A DNA stretch of 59,079 nucleotides from an uncultured Dialister sp. (GTDB taxonomy: Bacteria > Bacillota > Negativicutes > Veillonellales > Dialisteraceae), in NCBI GenBank assembly GCA_902462205.1, contig CABQAR010000010.1, forward strand, positions 1 to 59,079, given 5' to 3'. Positions within the stretch are counted from its first letter, which is position 1. Every line of letters starts with the position of its first letter. The notes under the pieces were generated by a model. The model was given only the letters and a program-made list of their open reading frames with translations, did not search any database and had not been told where the DNA came from. A program made the position numbers and the translations under genes. Shown in pieces: positions 53,222-59,079 of the stretch.

Positions 53222-53680
53222 ATGAAAAAATCAGATATTTATATCTGCGGATTCATGTATCTTTTCTCTTTCTTCTTTTTATATCTGACCATGGATTTTC
53301 CCATACAGGCACGGCATTATCCTTACTTCGTCATAGGCCTGTTGCTTGTGCTGACGACCGTGCGCATGAGCCATATGTTCAGAGATTACAGAAGAGAGCA
53401 CAAAATAATAGATGACACCGATGAAGTGTTTGAAGGCTTCCTTCCCAAACAGTTCTGGGTCATGTTTGCTGCTTTCATTCTTTTCTTCCTCCTCATGTAT
53501 TTCCTCGGATTTTATGTGGCATCACTCATTTACCTGTTTGTCTGCCTCCGTTATTTCAAGATCCCGCTCAAATACATCCTTCTCGTCCTGATTTGCATGG
53601 TTGTCCTTATCTATGGCACATTCGACGTTTTCCTCAATGTGCCGCTGCCTAAGGGAATCATTCTGGAAGAATTCTTATAA
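53222..53680 (+). CDS. tctB: Tripartite tricarboxylate transporter, small subunit
   Basis: The small membrane subunit, 152 residues with four hydrophobic segments and a charged cytoplasmic loop after segment 2 (RMSHMFRDYRREHK). The C-terminus has the family pattern FDVFLNVPLPKG. AAGGAG precedes the ATG. tctA follows 14 bases on, so the two are co-transcribed. Confidence 0.88.
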   Translation: MKKSDIYICGFMYLFSFFFLYLTMDFPIQARHYPYFVIGLLLVLTTVRMSHMFRDYRREHKIIDDTDEVFEGFLPKQFWVMFAAFILFFLLMYFLGFYVASLIYLFVCLRYFKIPLKYILLVLICMVVLIYGTFDVFLNVPLPKGIILEEFL

Positions 53681-53694
53681 TCGGAGGAAAAATA

Positions 53695-55209
53695 ATGGAT
53701 GCAAACACATTGGGACTCATGGGCGCCGGCTTCGTCAATGCCCTCATGCCGTCCAATTTAATCATGATCGTCATCGGCGTCACCATCGGTATCGTCGTTG
53801 GCTGTATGCCCGGCCTTTCCGCCGCGATGGGCGTGGCACTGCTGCTCCCACTTACGTTCGGCATGAAGCCTGAAACAGGCCTCATCATGCTGGGCGGCAT
53901 TTACTGCGGCGCTATTTTCGGCGGATCCATTTCCGCCATCCTGATCCACACCCCGGGCACGCCGGCCTCCGCGGCCACCGCCCTCGACGGATACGAACTC
54001 ACCAAGCAGGGAAAAGCAGGGAAGGCTCTTGGCACCGCCTGCATCGCTTCCTTCTTCGGCGGCCTGCTGTCCTGCATTTCCTTGTACTTCTTCGCACCGA
54101 TTCTGGCAGAACTCGCCATGAAATTCGGAAGCCCTGAATATTTCTGGCTCGCCCTTTTCGGACTGACCATCATCGCCGGCGTCACCACCGGTTCCATGGT
54201 CAAAGGCCTCATGAGCGGCGCTTTCGGCCTCATTCTTTCCACCATCGGCATGGATCCGATGGAAGGCACAATGCGTTACATGTTCGGCATCGACGAGCTG
54301 TACAACGGGATTAACGTCACCTGCGCCCTCATCGGTCTTTTCTCCCTCTCCCAGGTATTCATTCTGGCGGAAAAAGCCATCAGGGAACGTGGCGGCGTCG
54401 TTAAATTCCACGATTCCGTCATGCTGAAGATGAGCGAATTGAAACAGATCGGACCTACCGTCATCCGCTCATGGATCATCGGAAACATCATCGGCATCCT
54501 TCCCGGCGCCGGTGCTTCCATCGCCTGCTTCTTAGGCTATAACACGGCCAAGCAGTTTTCTAAAAAGCCGGAAGATTTCGGCCATGGCTCCATTGAAGGC
54601 GTGGCAGGTTCGGAAGCGGCCAACAATGCCGTAACAGGCGGTTCCCTCATTCCGACGCTCACCCTCGGCATCCCCGGCGAATCCGTCACCGCGGTCCTCA
54701 TGGGCGGCCTGATTATCCAGGGTCTCCAGCCCGGACCGGAACTCTTTACCAAGTATGCGCCGATGACCTACACCTTTTTTGCAGGCTTCGTCATCGTACA
54801 GTTCTTCATGCTCCTCATCGGACTGGGCGGCTGCCGTATATTTGCCCATATTTCCAAACTCTCCGATGCCATCCTGATTCCCTGCATCTTCGTACTCTGC
54901 GTCGTCGGCTCCTTTGCCATCGACAACAGCTTCGTCGATGTGGTCATCATGTTCATCTTCGGCGTCATGGGATATTTGATGAGGAAGCTGGGGTTAAACA
55001 CCGCCGCCGTCGTCCTTGCCCTGATTCTCGGGCCGATCGGTGAAAGAGGCCTGCGCAGAAGCCTGACCCTTTCCGGCGACGATGTCACCATTCTGTTCTC
55101 CACCCCGATCTGCTGGGTCCTGATCACACTCTGCATTCTTTCCGCTTTCTCCCCGCTCCTTATGGACTGGCTGAAAAAGGGAAAACAGGCGCTGAAAAAA
55201 GAAGGATAA
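53695..55209 (+). CDS. tctA: Tripartite tricarboxylate transporter, large subunit
   Basis: The transport subunit, 504 residues with about 12 hydrophobic segments. Diagnostic motifs are VGCMPGLSAAMGVALLLPLTFG, GAIFGGSISAILIHTPGTPASAAT, and in the second half IIGILPGAGASIACFLGYNTAK and TLTLGIPGESVTAVLMGG. GGAGG lies before the ATG. Together with TctC and TctB it imports a carboxylate using the ion gradient. A strong terminator follows. Confidence 0.94.
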   Translation: MDANTLGLMGAGFVNALMPSNLIMIVIGVTIGIVVGCMPGLSAAMGVALLLPLTFGMKPETGLIMLGGIYCGAIFGGSISAILIHTPGTPASAATALDGYELTKQGKAGKALGTACIASFFGGLLSCISLYFFAPILAELAMKFGSPEYFWLALFGLTIIAGVTTGSMVKGLMSGAFGLILSTIGMDPMEGTMRYMFGIDELYNGINVTCALIGLFSLSQVFILAEKAIRERGGVVKFHDSVMLKMSELKQIGPTVIRSWIIGNIIGILPGAGASIACFLGYNTAKQFSKKPEDFGHGSIEGVAGSEAANNAVTGGSLIPTLTLGIPGESVTAVLMGGLIIQGLQPGPELFTKYAPMTYTFFAGFVIVQFFMLLIGLGGCRIFAHISKLSDAILIPCIFVLCVVGSFAIDNSFVDVVIMFIFGVMGYLMRKLGLNTAAVVLALILGPIGERGLRRSLTLSGDDVTILFSTPICWVLITLCILSAFSPLLMDWLKKGKQALKKEG

Positions 55210-55220
55210 CGAATTCCAAT

Positions 55221-55265
55221 AAAAAAGTCTTCTTACCGTAATCGTAAGGAGACTTTTTATTTTGC
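55221..55265 (+). terminator. tctA terminator
   Basis: Long stem AAAAAGTCTTCTTAC/GTAAGGAGACTTTTT (one G-T pair, continuous pairing) followed by ATTTT. Confidence 0.9.
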
Positions 55266-55278
55266 CTTCACACTTCCA

Positions 55279-55412
55279 TTATTTCTGTTTCAGCTCCCGC
55301 AGATAACGGATCGCAACCATATTTCCGAGGTCTGCTGCCTTCTGATAACAGCTGACTGCCTTGTCCATATCCTTCGCGACTCCCCTTCCGTGCTCATAAT
55401 AATGATTTCTGA
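55279..55412 (-). pseudogene. Remnant of a Sel1-repeat protein
   Basis: The minus strand encodes about 44 residues ending YYEHGRGVAKDMDKAVSCYQ, KAADLGNMVAIRYLRELKQK, stop. That is one typical Sel1/TPR-like repeat. Upstream the frame closes at a TGA (55413-55415), inside a perfect palindrome. No start or further repeats are present, so this is the 3' end of a broken gene. Confidence 0.7.
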
Positions 55413-55582
55413 TTCAAATCATTATTATCCTCTAAAACCATAAGAATTTCTTTATTTTTATACGACGGATCCTTTATATATTTAGTTAATGATATATAAA
55501 AATTCTACAGCCCACATTCCTTTGCATTAGCCGGCCAATTGTTTGGCTTGTCAATTTCATCCGATATTTCCTCACCAAGCAT
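55394..55582 (-). pseudogene. Small open frame with an internal amber stop
   Basis: From an ATG at 55582, ten bases after GGAG, the frame reads 25 residues (MLGEEISDEIDKPNNWPANA...) to a TAG, then about 36 more sense codons in the same frame to a TGA at 55394-55396. It may be a decayed gene or a micro-ORF. AT-rich composition matches the hsdR side and not the tct side. Confidence 0.35.
55396..55428. repeat. Perfect 13-bp inverted repeat at a gene break
   Basis: ATAATAATGATTT (55396-55408) and its exact reverse complement (55416-55428) flank CTGATTC. It sits at the point where the Sel1-repeat reading frame is broken and where base composition changes. Confidence 0.8.
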
Positions 55583-55658
55583 TGCTTATACTCTCCATAA
55601 AAACAGAAAGACGTTCCAAGAATAATCCAAAAAATTCACATACTACAGCACCATGCCC

Positions 55659-58600
55659 TTATGCCGCTGCATTTGCATTAATAGTCTCTATAACTTTCCT
55701 AATACCTGCCCAGACCGCAAGATCCGTAAACAGTTCTACCACACTGCCCCGATCTGTAAAAGGTGATTCCTGCAGTACAGACAGATCCTTCATCATTCCA
55801 TTGTGAACGATATATTCGACAATCTGATTTACAAAATAAATCTGCCTACTGTCGAGATTTGTATTGGATAGATATTCCGAAAATGCTTCCTTTGCTGCAT
55901 TCATATCCAATCCGACAATTTCTCTTACAAATTCACCCAATGGCTTAGAGCCGAATTCATGCTCGTAATCCTGTTTGGTTCCTACCTCGCGCCAAAGGAT
56001 GTCTTCCAAAGACCTTATATCCTGCAATGTAAGTGGCTGGTTTGTTTTCAGCTTTGCAATAGCAATATTATCCTGGTGCTGTTTGATATAGTATTCTGCC
56101 TTGGCCTTATAATTCTTCAGCTCATCATTTTCCAATTCCGATTCCTTCCAGTCAATTGAAAGCAAATCATCCTCAAAATTGGTATCATAGCGAACCTTAT
56201 GCGCAGGAATGTACTTCATCAGGTTACGAAGTTTTTCTCTGATTTCTTCAAATTCATTAATTCCGGCGGTTTCTACATAGTCAGTGTTAAGGATTTTATT
56301 AATCAATTCAGACTGAGCCTGTATCTCCGGAATATTTGCAACACTTGCAATGCCAGCCACCTTCTTATGAAGATCACTTCTCGCTTTTGAATACTTCTTT
56401 CCGACGAGATAAGCCAACTCAATACCATACATAAGTGCGTCGAAGCGAACCGCACTGGCCTCATCCCCATCAGGCAGAATGAGCGGAGCCACTTCTTCAC
56501 GAACTATCAATGTATCCTCATAAGTCAATCCCTGATAATTGCTGCTGGATGAATATCGATCCACATATTTCAAATGCTGTCTGACTGCAAAATTATCTCT
56601 AGGTAGCTCCTGAACCTTTCCTGCCATGATCTCTACTAAACCACTCCTATAAGCAATCAGTCTGTCGATTTGATATTCTACATCCTGCAGCTTATAAGAA
56701 ATCTCAAACTGCAAATTAAAGATGGCTTCCTGAAGAGCAATCATATTGGCACTGGCCTTACCTTTGTTCATGCGGAAGAATTCAAAGTTCCCGCAGAAAT
56801 CAAAGATATAAAACTTCTGCTTGTCTTCGCCGTCCAGTAAGCCTTCGCAAAGTCTTGTGCCACGACCGATCATCTGCCAGAACTTAGCCTTACTCATAAC
56901 CTTTTTGAAAAATACCAAGTTCAACACTTCCGGCACGTCAATACCGGTATCAAGCATATCTACAGATATCGCTATCTGTGGCATCTTCTTAGGATCAGAG
57001 AATTCATCAATGGCACTCTGAGTATAGGTCATATAATTGTCTATAACCTTGGCGAAATCCGGAAGATGCGGATATTCCTTATTGAAAACCTCCAGAATCT
57101 TCTCCGCATGATCATGATTTTTCGCAAAGATAATGGTCTTTCCGACTTTCTGACCATAGTCAATTTTGATACCTTCCGTCATTAGAATATTCAAAACCTG
57201 CTTGATGGTATCCTCATTGAAGATCCACGTATTAAGAGCAGATGAGCCGATAGACTCCGGTAGATCACCATGCTCGTCCTCAAAGGTCTCCTCATAAGCT
57301 TCCTTGTCCTCATCAGACAGTTCATCATAAACAATTCCCTGTTCTATGAATTTAAGCTTTGACTCCACAGAAACATAATCAACCAGATATCCATCTTTTA
57401 CTGCCTGGGCCAGATCATATCCGTATGTTGGAACACCATTTTCCAACTCAAAAATTTCATAAGTATTCTTATCAATTTCGTCCTTAGGTGTCGCTGTTAA
57501 TCCAACAAGAGGTGCATCGAAATAGTTGAAGATGTCTCTATATTTGTTATAAATAGATCTATGGGCTTCATCACAAATTACCAGATCAAAATGCCCGCAG
57601 GTAAAAAGCTTCCCTTCATCATCATTTACAGAATCAATACAATTGATCATGGTCTGATAGGTCGAAAAAACGCAGTGAGCGTTGTAATTATCCTTCTCTT
57701 CCACAAGGTTTGTGCAGGAAAGATTTGGAAGCAGATTTACAAAATTTCTCATTGCCTGCGTAACAAGGGAATTTCTGTCCGCAAGGAAAAGAATATTCTT
57801 TACCCATCCCGCCTTAAGTAAACAATCGCATAGGGCAATAACTGTTCTCGTCTTACCGGATCCGGTGGCCATAACAAGCAAGGCCTTTCTTCTGTTCTTT
57901 TCGTCAAAACTATTACATACAGCTTTGATAGCAGATTCCTGATAATAACGACCTGCAATATTTTTATCCACAGAAATGACTTTAAGACTTGTCCTCATGG
58001 CCAGCAAATTGAACCATTTCTCCAAGTCTCTCTTTGAATAGATTACTGCACATTTTCTTTCCGGATACTTACCATCTATGATATGGGTTTCGAATCCGTT
58101 AGTAAGGAAAATAACAGGTCGTCTCTTATATTTATTTTCTAATAGATCTGCGTATAGTTTCGCCTGTTGGCGTCCCTTAGATACATCAACACAAGTCCTT
58201 TTCGCTTCAATTACCGCAAGTGGTCTATGAGAATCATCGTAAAGTACATAGTCAGCATATCCCACTTCGGATTTATTTGGCATCCCGGGAAGTTCTACTT
58301 CATTGATCCAATCCTTTCCTTCCGTCCATCCGGCATCCATAAGCATGGAATCAATATATAGCTTTCTGGTTTTGTACTCAGATAGATCGAGCGGTTTAGG
58401 AACATAGGTCTGCTGCTGTGCCTGTCTGCGAGCAGAAAGCTCTTCCTTAAGCGCCGCATTTTCTTCCATAAGTTTTTGCAAATCAAGCTCCTGCTTTGCA
58501 GTCTTCTCCCGTGCCTTGGTGAGTTCCTCTTTTGCGGTTTCGGCAGATTTTTTAGAAGCTTTTATGACTTCTATCCTTGAGGTAATCATTGATTGATCAA

Positions 58601-59003
58601 AAGCGCGGTCTGTATATTGATCTGCATAGCAATAGGCAATGTAATCCAAATAAATAAATAAATTTTCCAGACAGAGCATGGCCTCATCACGCCCGAGCTT
58701 TTTATTGGAGTGGGCGGCATTATTTCCGCAGCGGCGGATATAATCCATTCTCTTCCAGAGATCCGGTCCAATAATCTGGCGATACTCCTCTGCATTCATG
58801 AGGCTCTGTAAATTATCTTGGTAAGGCATTTCCAGTTCAGAATCTATAGAATACATCCACTTTAGTGCGAATTCCATTGCACGGCGGCTATTGATAATAC
58901 TTGCCGCAGGATCTATTAAAATAACCTTTTCCGCTGCAATTGCGGCATCAGCAAAAGAAGAGAATTTTGATTCACTTTTCAGATAATCGAAGTTTGTTAT
59001 CAT
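55659..59003 (-). CDS. hsdR: Type I restriction enzyme R subunit (EcoEI-like)
   Basis: The motor-nuclease subunit of a type I restriction-modification system, 1114 residues, apparently complete. It has a DUF4145-like N-terminus (about 30-130), then a coiled-coil (150-195), then the PD-(D/E)xK nuclease site with Asp251 and Glu266-Ala-Lys268. The helicase has Walker A ATGSGKT (379-385), DEAH (478-481) and GLTATP (501-506), with QMIGRGTRLCEG later and an EcoEI_R-type C-terminus. AAGGAGG precedes the ATG. GC content is lower than in the neighbours, suggesting transfer. hsdM and hsdS are not in the window; they would have to lie beyond its right edge. Confidence 0.93.
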   Translation of the reverse strand: MITNFDYLKSESKFSSFADAAIAAEKVILIDPAASIINSRRAMEFALKWMYSIDSELEMPYQDNLQSLMNAEEYRQIIGPDLWKRMDYIRRCGNNAAHSNKKLGRDEAMLCLENLFIYLDYIAYCYADQYTDRAFDQSMITSRIEVIKASKKSAETAKEELTKAREKTAKQELDLQKLMEENAALKEELSARRQAQQQTYVPKPLDLSEYKTRKLYIDSMLMDAGWTEGKDWINEVELPGMPNKSEVGYADYVLYDDSHRPLAVIEAKRTCVDVSKGRQQAKLYADLLENKYKRRPVIFLTNGFETHIIDGKYPERKCAVIYSKRDLEKWFNLLAMRTSLKVISVDKNIAGRYYQESAIKAVCNSFDEKNRRKALLVMATGSGKTRTVIALCDCLLKAGWVKNILFLADRNSLVTQAMRNFVNLLPNLSCTNLVEEKDNYNAHCVFSTYQTMINCIDSVNDDEGKLFTCGHFDLVICDEAHRSIYNKYRDIFNYFDAPLVGLTATPKDEIDKNTYEIFELENGVPTYGYDLAQAVKDGYLVDYVSVESKLKFIEQGIVYDELSDEDKEAYEETFEDEHGDLPESIGSSALNTWIFNEDTIKQVLNILMTEGIKIDYGQKVGKTIIFAKNHDHAEKILEVFNKEYPHLPDFAKVIDNYMTYTQSAIDEFSDPKKMPQIAISVDMLDTGIDVPEVLNLVFFKKVMSKAKFWQMIGRGTRLCEGLLDGEDKQKFYIFDFCGNFEFFRMNKGKASANMIALQEAIFNLQFEISYKLQDVEYQIDRLIAYRSGLVEIMAGKVQELPRDNFAVRQHLKYVDRYSSSSNYQGLTYEDTLIVREEVAPLILPDGDEASAVRFDALMYGIELAYLVGKKYSKARSDLHKKVAGIASVANIPEIQAQSELINKILNTDYVETAGINEFEEIREKLRNLMKYIPAHKVRYDTNFEDDLLSIDWKESELENDELKNYKAKAEYYIKQHQDNIAIAKLKTNQPLTLQDIRSLEDILWREVGTKQDYEHEFGSKPLGEFVREIVGLDMNAAKEAFSEYLSNTNLDSRQIYFVNQIVEYIVHNGMMKDLSVLQESPFTDRGSVVELFTDLAVWAGIRKVIETINANAAA

Positions 59004-59079
59004 AAAAACACCTCCTTGTGATAGATTTGATTATTTCATAAATTTTGATTTGTCGATTTGTTTTGCAAAATCCGCAAAC

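Overview
The window reads as a chromosomal segment of an obligately anaerobic Gram-negative Firmicute of the Negativicutes (Veillonellaceae), most likely Dialister or a close relative. This is inferred from protein character, not from a 16S gene. Supporting traits are desulfoferrodoxin with rubredoxin for superoxide reduction, two clostridial-type biotin synthases, a single-chain PurL, pyruvate carboxylase, a tripartite tricarboxylate transporter (TctCBA) and Firmicute-like TTGACA-17-TATAAT promoters. No phage, insertion sequence or CRISPR array was found. The only clear defence gene is a type I restriction subunit at the right edge.

Layout. 0.3-5.5 kb: mnmA, a tail-anchored J-like protein, tag, a TSUP permease and an NhaC-type antiporter. 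5.5-6.6 kb: an AT-rich patch with an XRE regulator and a 25-bp inverted repeat. 6.6-12 kb: mntP under a manganese (yybP-ykoY) riboswitch, a YjbR/MmcQ protein and purL. 12.5-17 kb: an unknown gene coupled to cstA, a GNAT acetyltransferase and two exported unknowns. 17-25 kb: rpoC and rpoB without ribosomal protein genes. 25.4-31.1 kb: rubredoxin, desulfoferrodoxin, pyc, an L-lactate/2-hydroxyacid dehydrogenase and tRNA-Leu(UAG). 31.2-33.7 kb: mscL fused to a zinc ribbon, then about 1.2 kb of gene-free DNA full of repeats and with an orphan promoter-terminator pair, then an exported protein. 34-38 kb: tandem bioB paralogues and a CPC P-type ATPase with a CsoR-like operator. 38.3-43.5 kb: a small membrane protein, an operon DUF2157 - GDYXXLXY - sixA-like - thiD - yfbR-like, and uspA. 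43.6-47.3 kb: an MBL-fold hydrolase, a three-gene unknown operon and a secreted hydrolase. 47.4-49.8 kb: queC-queD-queE-folE, the GTP to preQ0 route, behind a likely preQ1-I riboswitch. 49.9-51.3 kb: a small unknown and a second exported hydrolase. 51.9-55.2 kb: tctC, tctB, tctA. 55.3-59 kb: decayed gene fragments, then hsdR running off the edge.

How the genes work together. pyc, which needs biotin, sits a few kb from two bioB genes that carry a possible BirA operator. Lactate/2-hydroxyacid dehydrogenase, pyruvate carboxylase, CstA and TctCBA all fit C3/C4 organic acid metabolism. Metal handling is prominent: mntP for Mn, a CPC ATPase with a CsoR-like operator for Cu or a similar metal. tRNA modification is represented twice, by mnmA and the preQ0 operon. 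The most unusual features are non-coding: tandem terminators behind the Mn riboswitch, the heptamer-repeat region at 32.08-32.84 kb, the candidate small RNA at 31.9-32.0 kb, and structured leaders at bioB and rpoB.
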